A stretch of DNA of 64,000 bases from Knoellia sp. S7-12 (GTDB lineage: Bacteria > Actinomycetota > Actinomycetes > Actinomycetales > Dermatophilaceae), in NCBI RefSeq assembly GCF_040518285.1, contig NZ_CP155449.1, forward strand, positions 1,550,001 through 1,614,000. Reading direction: 5' to 3'. Position numbers and translations under genes: made by a program. The notes beneath the pieces were generated by a model that searched no databases, was not told the origin of the DNA, and was given only the letters and a program-made list of their open reading frames with translations. This document shows positions 53,841-61,829 of the stretch, piece by piece (positions within the stretch are counted from its first letter, which is position 1; each line of letters starts with the position of its first letter).

Positions 53841-55232
53841 ATGGCACCGGCTCCCGACTCTTCCCAGCGCGAAGCTGCGCGCAGCCTCGAGATCATGCAG
53901 CGGCTGCGTGAGGTCGAGGAGTCGATCCTCGCCCGCGCACCCGAGCACGACCTCGAGCCCTCACTCGACCGCATCCAGGCCGTCATGGAGCTCGCGGGAG
54001 ACCCCCAGCGCACCTACCCGGTCATCCACCTCACGGGGACCAACGGCAAGACGACGACAGCTCGGGTCATCGAGTCGATCCTGCGTGAGATGGGCCTGAC
54101 GACAGGGCGATTCACATCTCCGCACATGCACACCATGCTCGAGCGGATCGCCATCGGTGGGCGTCCGATCGAGGCCGAGAAGTTCCTGCGCACCTACGCC
54201 GAGGTCATCCCGCTGATCGACCTTGTTGACGCGAGGTCGGCAGAGAACGACGAACCGCGCATGACCTACTTCGAGGTGCTTGTCGCCGTGGCCTATGCCG
54301 CGTTTGCCGACGCCCCGGTCGACGTCGCCATCATCGAGGTGGGCATGGGCGGCAGCTGGGACGCGACCAACGTGGCCGACGGCGTCGTCTCGGTCATCAC
54401 TCCGATTGCCCTGGACCACCAGCACTTCCTCGGCAACACCGTGGGCGCCATCGCCCTCGAGAAGGCCGGGATCATCAAGGCCGACGGCATCGCGATCTCC
54501 GCGCAGCAGAATGACCCCGCCGTTGCCGCGATCCTGGCCGAGCGCGCCGAAGAAGTGGGCGCCCAGATCGCTCTCGAGGGTGAGCAGTTCGGCCTCGAGA
54601 GCGCCGACGTCGCCGTCGGTGGCCAGGCCCTCACCGTGCGTGGACTCGCGGCGAGCTATCCCGAGCTCTTCCTGCCGTTCCACGGCACGCACATGGCGCA
54701 GAACGCCACCCTCGCCATCGCCGCCGTCGAGGCCTTCATCGGCGGTGGGGAGCAGGAGCTGGACCTCGACGTCCTCAAAGCAGGTCTCGCCGCAGCCACC
54801 TCACCGGGCCGGCTCGAGGTCGTGCGTCGCAGCCCCACCGTTCTCGTCGACGCCGCACACAATCCGGCCGGCGCGATCGCCCTGCGTGACGGTCTGCAGG
54901 AGGCCTTCACCTTCACCAAGCTCGTCGGCGTCGTCGCGATCCTCAAGGACAAGGACGCCTCCGAGATGCTCGAGATCCTCGAGCCGGTTCTCGACGAGGT
55001 CATCATCACGCGCACCACGTCAGCGCGGGCCATGCGCCCCAACGACCTCGGCGAGATCGCCAAGGGGATCTTCGGCGAGGCTCGGGTGAGCGTGGTCGAC
55101 GACCTCCCGGACGCCCTCGACCGTGCAGCGGGCATTGCCGATGAGAGCGGCGTCGGTGGGGGAGTCCTCGCGACCGGCTCGGTCATCACCGCCGCCGAGG
55201 TCCGCATGTTGCTGGGCGTCACCGAAGTCTGA
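53841..55232 (+). CDS. folC: Folylpolyglutamate/dihydrofolate synthase
   Basis: 463 residues from ATG 53841. Mur-ligase fold with P-loop LTGTNGKTTTARVIESIL (about 64-81), FTSPHMHTMLERI, MGGSWDATNV and DAAHNPAGA, all diagnostic for FolC, which adds glutamate to folates. GAGAAT 6 nt before the ATG may be the -10 of a leaderless mRNA. In many Actinobacteria folC is followed directly by DUF4233 and ndk; here those two lie 3.3 kb further on. Confidence 0.95.
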   Translation: MAPAPDSSQREAARSLEIMQRLREVEESILARAPEHDLEPSLDRIQAVMELAGDPQRTYPVIHLTGTNGKTTTARVIESILREMGLTTGRFTSPHMHTMLERIAIGGRPIEAEKFLRTYAEVIPLIDLVDARSAENDEPRMTYFEVLVAVAYAAFADAPVDVAIIEVGMGGSWDATNVADGVVSVITPIALDHQHFLGNTVGAIALEKAGIIKADGIAISAQQNDPAVAAILAERAEEVGAQIALEGEQFGLESADVAVGGQALTVRGLAASYPELFLPFHGTHMAQNATLAIAAVEAFIGGGEQELDLDVLKAGLAAATSPGRLEVVRRSPTVLVDAAHNPAGAIALRDGLQEAFTFTKLVGVVAILKDKDASEMLEILEPVLDEVIITRTTSARAMRPNDLGEIAKGIFGEARVSVVDDLPDALDRAAGIADESGVGGGVLATGSVITAAEVRMLLGVTEV

Positions 55233-55245
55233 CCAGAGCCGATCC

Positions 55246-55375
55246 ACCTCCCACTTCTTGCAAGCGTGGGGCAATCCGTCGGATCCTCGGACTGATTGCG
55301 CAATACGTCGGCCCCGGCGGATTGCGCAAGAAGTGGGGCAATCCGACGGATTGCGCAATAAGTCGGGGGTACGTG
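55246..55375. repeat. Cluster of direct and inverted repeats after folC
   Basis: GATTGCGCAA occurs three times (near 55294, 55320 and 55349) followed by similar AxGTxGG ends; GGGCAATCCG occurs near 55269 and 55337; CCCACTTCTTGC (55250-55261) is inverted at 55326-55337; and GCAATCCG-A-CGGATTGC (55339-55355) is a perfect palindrome. It lies between the convergent folC and CDF genes. Confidence 0.7.
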
Positions 55376-55382
55376 GGGACTC

Positions 55383-56060
55383 TCAGTCGAGGGGTTCGCC
55401 GGCCAGGGCCTTGGCGGCCAGGTGCTCCTCGCTCGCGACCTCCCACACCTCCGCGGCGGCGTGAACACCCAGAGCGACGATCGCGAGCCCTAGGACGAGG
55501 TCCGGCCACCCAGAGCCCGTCCACAGCGTCACCAGTCCCATCGCGATGATGGCGAGATTGACCAGCACGTCGTTGCGAGCAGACAGGTATGCCGCCCGCG
55601 ACAGGCTCCCTCCCACCGTCCGGACTCGCGCAAGAAGCCACGCGCACAAGCCGTTGACGAGGGCTGCCGAACCGGCGGTCAGCACCAGCCAGCCGACATC
55701 CGGCGGGGGCGGATCGCCCCACTTGGCCACCGCCTGCCACACCGCGGCTGCGGCAGGGACGAGCAGGATGCCCGCCATGACCTGGCCGGCAACGGCGCGA
55801 TGTCGGGCGCCCCACCCGAGGGCCAGAGCGATGAGCAGGCTGATGGCTGTGTCCTCGAGGCAGTCAACACTGTCCGCGAAGAGCGCGACCGAGCCGATCG
55901 CCAATGCCATCGAGGCCTCGACCCAGAACCACGCGAAGTTGATCCCGGCGACGACGAGCACGACCCGACGCAGTCTGGAAGGCGAGGGCAGGGGCGCACG
56001 TGAGCGTGATCGTGAGGGCGCTGGGAGGGGCACTGGTCCATCCAACCAGCGGACTGGCAC
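55383..56060 (-). CDS. CDF-like cation efflux transporter
   Basis: 225 residues from GTG 56060. Six membrane segments are visible. The second contains SVALFADSVDCLEDT, the Asp-rich metal site of cation diffusion facilitators, and a later helix SARNDVLVNLAI holds the second pair. The C-terminal cytosolic domain is missing or very short, so it is a minimal CDF-type protein. Metal specificity is unknown. Confidence 0.75.
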   Translation of the reverse strand: MPVRWLDGPVPLPAPSRSRSRAPLPSPSRLRRVVLVVAGINFAWFWVEASMALAIGSVALFADSVDCLEDTAISLLIALALGWGARHRAVAGQVMAGILLVPAAAAVWQAVAKWGDPPPPDVGWLVLTAGSAALVNGLCAWLLARVRTVGGSLSRAAYLSARNDVLVNLAIIAMGLVTLWTGSGWPDLVLGLAIVALGVHAAAEVWEVASEEHLAAKALAGEPLD

Positions 56061-56091
56061 ACGCGGGCGGGTCCGCGTGGTGGCGCACTTA

Positions 56092-58239
56092 CTAGGGGAG
56101 AGTGATCGCGATGCCAGTGGTTGACTGGCCGTCGGTCAGCGTGATCGGCGTCGCCAGGGCGAGAGGGACGCTGCCGCTCCAGCAGTATTCGGTGCTTGTC
56201 ATCGAGCGGGCGGCGCACGCCAGGACCGTTCCCGGATGGACTCGTGCCGACCAGATGCCCGTGGAGAAGTTGGGAAGCGCGATCCCGAACCGAGTGCCGT
56301 TGGCTCGGTAGAGGTTCACACGTGTGGCAGTGCTGAGGGGTGCAGAGGTTCCACTGGCGACCTTCACCCTTAGCTCGGCGAGGGCTTCTGCCTCAAGGTT
56401 GATGTTGGTCGCGGAGCCTGCCGCCACGGAGATCGTTTTGGCGCCCGCTGCTGCCAGGGTGGCCGGCTGAATCGAGTTGGCTCGCTGCACATCCGGGTAC
56501 CACTCTCCCGCGAGCCCGAAAGGCGTGGCTGTCGTCGAGGTCGGGTTGCCGAGCTGCACGTAGTACTCACCTGCCGCGACTCGCGGGACGTTCCACTGCC
56601 CACTGACGACGGAAGCGTCGTACTGGCGCTTGTCGCTGTTGCGGATCAGCGTGACGATCGCGCTCGTCAGAGGCCGACCGGTGTAGTCCGTCGCGGCGCC
56701 CTGAACGGTCCCGGCCGGTTCCAGAACGATGTCTGTCCCCGCAACGCGCTCGCCAAGGGCCAGAGCGAAGGTCGTGGGGTGGACCCACGACGGGTGACAC
56801 CCGTCGGCGTATGCCGGGTCCGGCTCCCCGAACGCCCCGGCTCGAGCACAGGGCGTCACAGTTTCGCGGCCCAGCGGCAACGTGAGGTTGTACGAGCCGT
56901 CAGCCCCGCTGCGTGCGTTCCCGCCGTCGTCGGGTGCGGGCATGACCCAGGCACCGGAGATCCCGCGACCGACGTTGTCGATGACGCGCCCCGTCGCCGC
57001 CCTTTCGCCAGTGACCCAGCCCACCAGGTCGACGACCACGTCCACCGATGCCGCAGCGCCACCGTTGGTCACGGTGATGTCGTTGTCTTGGCGTGCGACA
57101 ACCAGGTTGGTCGTGGCCCGGCCCGCGACGTAGTTCACTGCCGAGGTGGGGTTCTGCGCGATGTTGTTCGCGCTCACGGTCAAGTGACCGGCGCCGCTGG
57201 CGCCGGTGGCCGTGACGGCCAGCACCGCCGCGCTGGCTCCCTCGGGTCGGCCAGAACGATCGAGGGTCAGGGTCTCTCCGCGCCGGAGCGGCCCTGCGAT
57301 GCGCGTGTCCCAGATGCGGGTGGGTGACACGGGCACGACACCGGCAAGGGTGCGGGCGCCATCCCCGGAGCGAGTCCATCCGAAGGCGTCGACGATGAGG
57401 TGAATGGGTCGGGAGGAAGCGTTGTATGCCGTCACCGCACCTGTGGCGCTCAACCTGGCGAGGGTGAGGGCGGCCCGTGTGTCGGCGGGGCCGAAGTTCA
57501 GGTTCGAGGTCAGTGGTCGAGACGTACCGGCGGCGTGGACCGTGAGATGTCCCGCGGCCATCGTCTGGGTCGCGGTGAAGTTGAGCCACGCTGCACCGAC
57601 CCCAGTGGAGGGGACGCCCCCACGCCCGGCGATCTGGACGTTGATGGCGCCGTGACTCGGAATGGTGACCCGCGCGCGGGTGTCCAGGAGGCGGCTCGGG
57701 AAGATCGTCTTCGTGGTCCCGGCGACGGTTGCGGGACCGGGCATCACGAAGCTCTGCACGTCAAGGATCACGTGGGTCGTCCCCGGGGAGGCATTCTTCA
57801 CGGAGATGCAGCCCACGACGCCGAGTTCGACCACGGCCAGGTTGGACGTGGTCGACCCCGCACTGAAGTTGAGGTTCGAGACGGAGGGCTGGTCGTGGCC
57901 GGCACTAAACGCGGTGAGGTGACCCGCCCTCGTGGGGGACACCGCAGTCATGTTGACGACAAGAGCTGCTGCCTCAGTCGGCACCCTCCGGCCGGTCACG
58001 CAGGCCATCCGCACTTCACCGGCGGCCAGTGGGCGCTCGGCTCGCGAGTCATACATCCGGAACGGCGACACGGTGCCGACGATGCCGGTGGCCGCCGGTT
58101 CGATCCGGGGCGTACTGGTCGACGTCGACGCGGCCGGGATCGGGGTCGTCGGAGCACCCGAGGCGCTCGGGGTGCCGGCCAAGAAGCCGAGCGAGACGAT
58201 CGCCATCGCGGTCGTCAATGCCCATCGACGAGTTCTCAT
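56092..58239 (-). CDS. Large secreted protein with three repeats and Cna-like domains
   Basis: 715 residues with a signal peptide (to about 28). Three divergent repeats of ~105-115 residues start with xRMYDSR, SRLLDTR and TRIWDTR (near 60, 180 and 308) and each ends with a short VxDVQSF/VDAFGW/VDLVGW segment. Two carboxypeptidase-regulatory-like (Cna B type) domains follow: GRVIDNVGRGISGAWV and GTVQGAATDYTGRPLTSAIV. No enzymatic domain or wall-anchor is seen. It is probably an extracellular or surface adhesive/binding protein. Confidence 0.8.
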   Translation of the reverse strand: MRTRRWALTTAMAIVSLGFLAGTPSASGAPTTPIPAASTSTSTPRIEPAATGIVGTVSPFRMYDSRAERPLAAGEVRMACVTGRRVPTEAAALVVNMTAVSPTRAGHLTAFSAGHDQPSVSNLNFSAGSTTSNLAVVELGVVGCISVKNASPGTTHVILDVQSFVMPGPATVAGTTKTIFPSRLLDTRARVTIPSHGAINVQIAGRGGVPSTGVGAAWLNFTATQTMAAGHLTVHAAGTSRPLTSNLNFGPADTRAALTLARLSATGAVTAYNASSRPIHLIVDAFGWTRSGDGARTLAGVVPVSPTRIWDTRIAGPLRRGETLTLDRSGRPEGASAAVLAVTATGASGAGHLTVSANNIAQNPTSAVNYVAGRATTNLVVARQDNDITVTNGGAAASVDVVVDLVGWVTGERAATGRVIDNVGRGISGAWVMPAPDDGGNARSGADGSYNLTLPLGRETVTPCARAGAFGEPDPAYADGCHPSWVHPTTFALALGERVAGTDIVLEPAGTVQGAATDYTGRPLTSAIVTLIRNSDKRQYDASVVSGQWNVPRVAAGEYYVQLGNPTSTTATPFGLAGEWYPDVQRANSIQPATLAAAGAKTISVAAGSATNINLEAEALAELRVKVASGTSAPLSTATRVNLYRANGTRFGIALPNFSTGIWSARVHPGTVLACAARSMTSTEYCWSGSVPLALATPITLTDGQSTTGIAITLP

Positions 58240-58322
58240 GTCTTCCCCTCACACCGCAGGGCCCACTCGAACCTGCTGGGGCAGAGCGTAGGGCCATCCG
58301 TCGGGCGGCATACCCTCGTTGC

Positions 58323-58589
58323 ATGCATCCGATCACCAAACTGGTCCTCATCATCGCCATCGCGGCGCTGGCGTTCTGGCTCGTGACGAAGCTGCGTGAG
58401 AGCACGCGTGGCGACAAGGTCAACTTCCGGCCGGTCGAGGACCTGCCGCTCGAGGTGCAGCAGTCCATCGATCTCGCCCTCGCCAAGGGCAAGAAGATCA
58501 CCGCGATCAAGCTCTACCGGCAGGCCACCAAGGCGCCACTCGAGGCAGCCAAGGCCGCGATCGACGTGCGGGAGTGGAAACGCGGATGA
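58323..58589 (+). CDS. Small membrane protein with ribosomal L7/L12-like C-terminal domain
   Basis: 88 residues. One N-terminal membrane helix (about 6-22), then PLEVQQSIDLALAKGKKITAIKLYRQATKAPLEAAKAAID, which resembles the alpha-helical C-terminal domain of ribosomal protein L7/L12. TACCCT (58311-58316) 6 nt before the ATG, overlapping an octamer word, suggests leaderless expression. Its ATG-downstream end overlaps the DUF4233 start by ATGA, so they are co-translated. Role unknown. Confidence 0.75.
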   Translation: MHPITKLVLIIAIAALAFWLVTKLRESTRGDKVNFRPVEDLPLEVQQSIDLALAKGKKITAIKLYRQATKAPLEAAKAAIDVREWKRG

Positions 58590-58981
58590 GGCGGCTTCCC
58601 CTCTTTGGACAGATGGGCAAGATGACCTGGCGGATGCTCGCGAGCGTGCTCGGCAGCCAGGCGCTGGTGATCCTGCTGGGCGCCCTGCTCGCCCGCGGCA
58701 CGGCCATCGCGCAGGGTGACGACAACTCCGGGACCCTCCTCTGGGCGGGGTGCGCGCTGGCGGTCCTCGCCTTTGTCGCCGCCGGACTCCTTCGCGGACC
58801 GCTCGGGCTTCCGCTCGGCTGGCTCGTCCAGCTGCTCACCTGGCTCAGCGCCTTCCTCGTCCCCGCCATGATTGGCGTCGGCCTCATCTTCACCGGGCTC
58901 TGGGTCCTCTGCCTCATCAAGGGTCGAGAGGTCGACGCCATGATGGCGGCCCGCGCACGCGACGCCGAGACCGCTCGCTAG
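58586..58981 (+). CDS. DUF4233 domain-containing membrane protein
   Basis: 131 residues from ATG 58586. Four membrane helices and conserved RRLPLFGQMGKM and MIGVGLIFTGLWVLCLIKGREVD segments. DUF4233 is an actinobacterial membrane protein usually found between folC and ndk; here it keeps ndk but is separated from folC. ATG overlaps the previous stop as ATGA, and its stop TAG overlaps the TAGGCT -10 of ndk. Confidence 0.85.
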   Translation: MRRLPLFGQMGKMTWRMLASVLGSQALVILLGALLARGTAIAQGDDNSGTLLWAGCALAVLAFVAAGLLRGPLGLPLGWLVQLLTWLSAFLVPAMIGVGLIFTGLWVLCLIKGREVDAMMAARARDAETAR

Positions 58982-58991
58982 GCTGACCCGC

Positions 58992-59414
58992 GTGACCATC
59001 GAACGCTCGCTCGTCCTCGTCAAGCCTGACGGCTACGCCCGCGGTCTCTCGGGGGAGGTGCTGCGTCGGATCGAAGCCAAGGGATACACCCTGGTTGCTC
59101 TGGCCGTGACCAGCCCGACCCGCGAGATGCTCGCCGCCCACTACGCCGAGCACGAGGGCAAGCCGTTCTATGAGCCGCTCCTCGAGTTCATGTCGTCCGG
59201 CCCGGTGACCGCTGCGGTCATCGAGGGTCAGGGCTGCATCCCCGGCTTCCGCTCGCTCGCCGGTGCAACGAACCCGACCGAGTCGGCCCCCGGCAGCATC
59301 CGCGGGGATCTGGGCCGCGACTGGGGCGCGAAGGTCCAGAAGAACATCGTCCACGGATCCGACTCCCCGGAGTCGGCCGCGCGCGAGATCGCGATCTGGT
59401 TCCCGCAGCTCTGA
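58992..59414 (+). CDS. ndk: Nucleoside diphosphate kinase
   Basis: 140 residues from GTG 58992. Transfers the gamma phosphate between NTPs and NDPs. The active site NIVHGSDS holds the phosphorylated His near 118, and LVKPDGYARGL at the start is the family's ATP-binding segment. TAGGCT (58979-58984) lies 7 nt before GTG, so the mRNA is probably leaderless. The gene ends a folC-DUF4233-ndk block interrupted by three genes. Confidence 0.97.
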   Translation: MTIERSLVLVKPDGYARGLSGEVLRRIEAKGYTLVALAVTSPTREMLAAHYAEHEGKPFYEPLLEFMSSGPVTAAVIEGQGCIPGFRSLAGATNPTESAPGSIRGDLGRDWGAKVQKNIVHGSDSPESAAREIAIWFPQL

Positions 59415-59539
59415 CGGCTCCGGACTCGCCGCGACCATTCACGAGAATGGCTTGTTTTCATCGGGCAGAACCGCCGGTAGCGCTCTAGGTTGAGGACTCG
59501 CGGCCCACCAGGCCGCCTTCCCTTGATGAAGGAGCGGGT

Positions 59540-61633
59540 ATGAGGATCACTCGAGTTGGGCCGGGGGTGCTGGCCACGGTTGCGCTGGCAGCCGCCGGCC
59601 TCGCAGGCACGGGAGCCGCCACCGCGGCACCCCAGCCCAAGGCGCAGGACGACAAGGTGCAGATCGTCACCGTCCATGCGGCCACGCAGAAGGAGCGCTC
59701 GGCGGTCAACGCCCTGGGCCTCGACACCACGGAGCACGCCGACACCACCGGCGTCGACGTCGTGCTGCACGAAGCGGCTGACGTGGCCAAGCTGCGCGCG
59801 TCGGGCAAGAAGTGGACGGTGAAGGTTGCCGACCTCGCTGCCGTGGAGCGGGCCAACAAGGCCAAGGACAAGGCGTATGCCGCGAGCGTGGCCGAGTCCG
59901 AGCTCCCCAGCGGTCGCACTGGCTATCGCCAGCTCGCCGACTACAACTCCGAGATGGCGGCGCTGGCCGCGAAGTACCCGACGAAGGTCAAGCCGCTGAC
60001 CCTGGCGAACCCGTCCGTGCTCGGCAAGCCCATCCAGGGCATCGAGATCACCGACAACGCAGCCAACACCAAGGACGGCAAGCCGGTCTTCCTCCTCATG
60101 GGCGCCCACCACGCCCGCGAGTGGCCGTCGTCCGAGCACTCGCTGGAGTTCGCCTACGACCTCCTCGAGAGCGGCGACGCACGCAACGCCGGCCTGCTCA
60201 AGAGCATGCGCACGATCGTCGTCCCCGTGGTCAACGTCGACGGGTTCGAGATCTCGCGAAAGGCAGCGCCGCTGGGGAACTTCTCGCGGTTCGACTACGA
60301 GATGAAGCGCAAGAACTGCGCCATCAGTGCCACCACCCCCGTGCAGTTCACCACCGGCCCGTGCGACAACAACCTGGCCGGACGGCTGCGGGGCACCGAC
60401 CCCAACCGCAACTATCCCGGATTCTGGGGTGGTCCCGGCGCCGACTTCGAGTGGGACAGCGACACCTACCGCGGTGACGGCCCGGGCAGCGAGCCCGAGG
60501 TCGACGCCGTGCGCAAGCTCGTCAGCTCACGTCAGGTGACCAACCTCATCACCAACCACACGTACAGCAACCTCATCCTGCGTCCGCCGTCGCTGGCCTC
60601 GACGGGCTTCAGCCCCGACGAGCTCAAGTACCGCGCGCTCGGAGCCTCGATGGCCGAGCACAACGACTACGCCAACATCCCGTCGTTCGGTCTCTACGAC
60701 ACGTCGGGCTCGACCGAGGACTGGAGCTACTGGAACACCGGTGGTCTCGGCTTCACCTTCGAGATCGGCACGGAGGGCTTCCACCCGCCGTACCAGACCG
60801 GAGTGGTCGCGGAATACGCCGGTCTCGCCCCCGCGGCCGGAGCAGGCAAGGGCGGCAACCGTGCGGCTTACTACCGCATGGCAGCTGCCACGGTGGACAA
60901 GACGCTGCACTCGACGATCACGGGCAAGGCGCCGGCCAACACCGACCTCACGATCCGCAAGACCTACCAGGGCATGACCTCACCGGTCATCGCACCGGAC
61001 GGCTCCGTGGGAGCACCGATCCCGTTCACCGACGTCCTCACCTCGTCGCTCGCGGGCAAGGGTGGCTCGTTCTCGTGGGCGGTCAACCCCTCGACCCGAC
61101 CGATCGTCGCCGGTCGCTACGGTCGTGACGCGGTGGCGCCGCAGCAGCCCAGCTCACCGATCGCCAACCCGGCTGGTCTCCCGCCGGTCGGCGGCTCGGA
61201 GTTCTCGAACGTCACCATCCAGGGTCTTCCGACCTACGACAACGGCAAGGTGCTCTTCACCTTCGGTTGGCAGGGTCCCAACCCCGATCCGAACGTTGAC
61301 TGGGACTTCTTCATCTACGACTCGGCTGGCAACCAGGTCGCGTCGGCAGCAACCCTGGCCAACCCGGAGATCGCGGCCGCTCTTGACCCGGTGCCCGGTG
61401 GCTACCGTGTCGAGGCTGTGAACTACGGCGGCGGTTCGGCTGCTGACTGGACCGGCACGATGTCCTTCCAGGCGCCGGACCCGGCCATCGTCACGGGCGT
61501 CAAGGAGACGTGGAACCTCACCTGCGAGAACAAGCAGGGCAAGGTCCTCGGCACCCGCAGCATCGTCGTCGACCGCGGCGAGTCCGTTGACGTCGGCAAC
61601 CCCTGCAACCGGGGCAAGAACCCCAAGCAGTGA
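59540..61633 (+). CDS. Secreted zinc carboxypeptidase, M14 family
   Basis: 697 residues. Signal peptide ending near ATAA (about 30) and a propeptide-like segment, then an M14 carboxypeptidase domain: HHAREWPS (zinc ligands His and Glu), NLITNHTYSNL (third ligand His) and FTFEIGTEG with the catalytic Glu. The C-terminal ~200 residues form a separate beta-rich domain that includes NVTIQGLPTYDNGKV. GGAG is 5 nt before ATG 59540. It releases C-terminal amino acids from extracellular peptides, alongside the M43 protease at 784. Confidence 0.92.
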   Translation: MRITRVGPGVLATVALAAAGLAGTGAATAAPQPKAQDDKVQIVTVHAATQKERSAVNALGLDTTEHADTTGVDVVLHEAADVAKLRASGKKWTVKVADLAAVERANKAKDKAYAASVAESELPSGRTGYRQLADYNSEMAALAAKYPTKVKPLTLANPSVLGKPIQGIEITDNAANTKDGKPVFLLMGAHHAREWPSSEHSLEFAYDLLESGDARNAGLLKSMRTIVVPVVNVDGFEISRKAAPLGNFSRFDYEMKRKNCAISATTPVQFTTGPCDNNLAGRLRGTDPNRNYPGFWGGPGADFEWDSDTYRGDGPGSEPEVDAVRKLVSSRQVTNLITNHTYSNLILRPPSLASTGFSPDELKYRALGASMAEHNDYANIPSFGLYDTSGSTEDWSYWNTGGLGFTFEIGTEGFHPPYQTGVVAEYAGLAPAAGAGKGGNRAAYYRMAAATVDKTLHSTITGKAPANTDLTIRKTYQGMTSPVIAPDGSVGAPIPFTDVLTSSLAGKGGSFSWAVNPSTRPIVAGRYGRDAVAPQQPSSPIANPAGLPPVGGSEFSNVTIQGLPTYDNGKVLFTFGWQGPNPDPNVDWDFFIYDSAGNQVASAATLANPEIAAALDPVPGGYRVEAVNYGGGSAADWTGTMSFQAPDPAIVTGVKETWNLTCENKQGKVLGTRSIVVDRGESVDVGNPCNRGKNPKQ

Positions 61634-61670
61634 CGCACGAGTCGCCTTGCGAAGGGTGACAACAATGCCA

Positions 61671-61708
61671 AGGTATGCCGTCCGCGCACGTGCGCGGACG
61701 GCATACCT
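61671..61708. terminator. Perfect 38-nt palindrome after the carboxypeptidase gene
   Basis: Positions 61671-61708 equal their own reverse complement, with arms of AGGTATGCCG and its complement at the two ends. It lies 37 nt after the stop and before the leaderless mreB. It is the third clear inverted pair of the octamer at a gene end without a T-run. Confidence 0.75.
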
Positions 61709-61829
61709 GCGTCTGTGGCCCTTGCGTCCGCAGTTCTGGTGACCCCACCGTCACATTGCCGCACGCAAGGTCAGGGGAGACGCGTGTTGGGCTGGGTCGG
61801 GCACCGGCAGCCCGCGTAGCATCGCGAAC

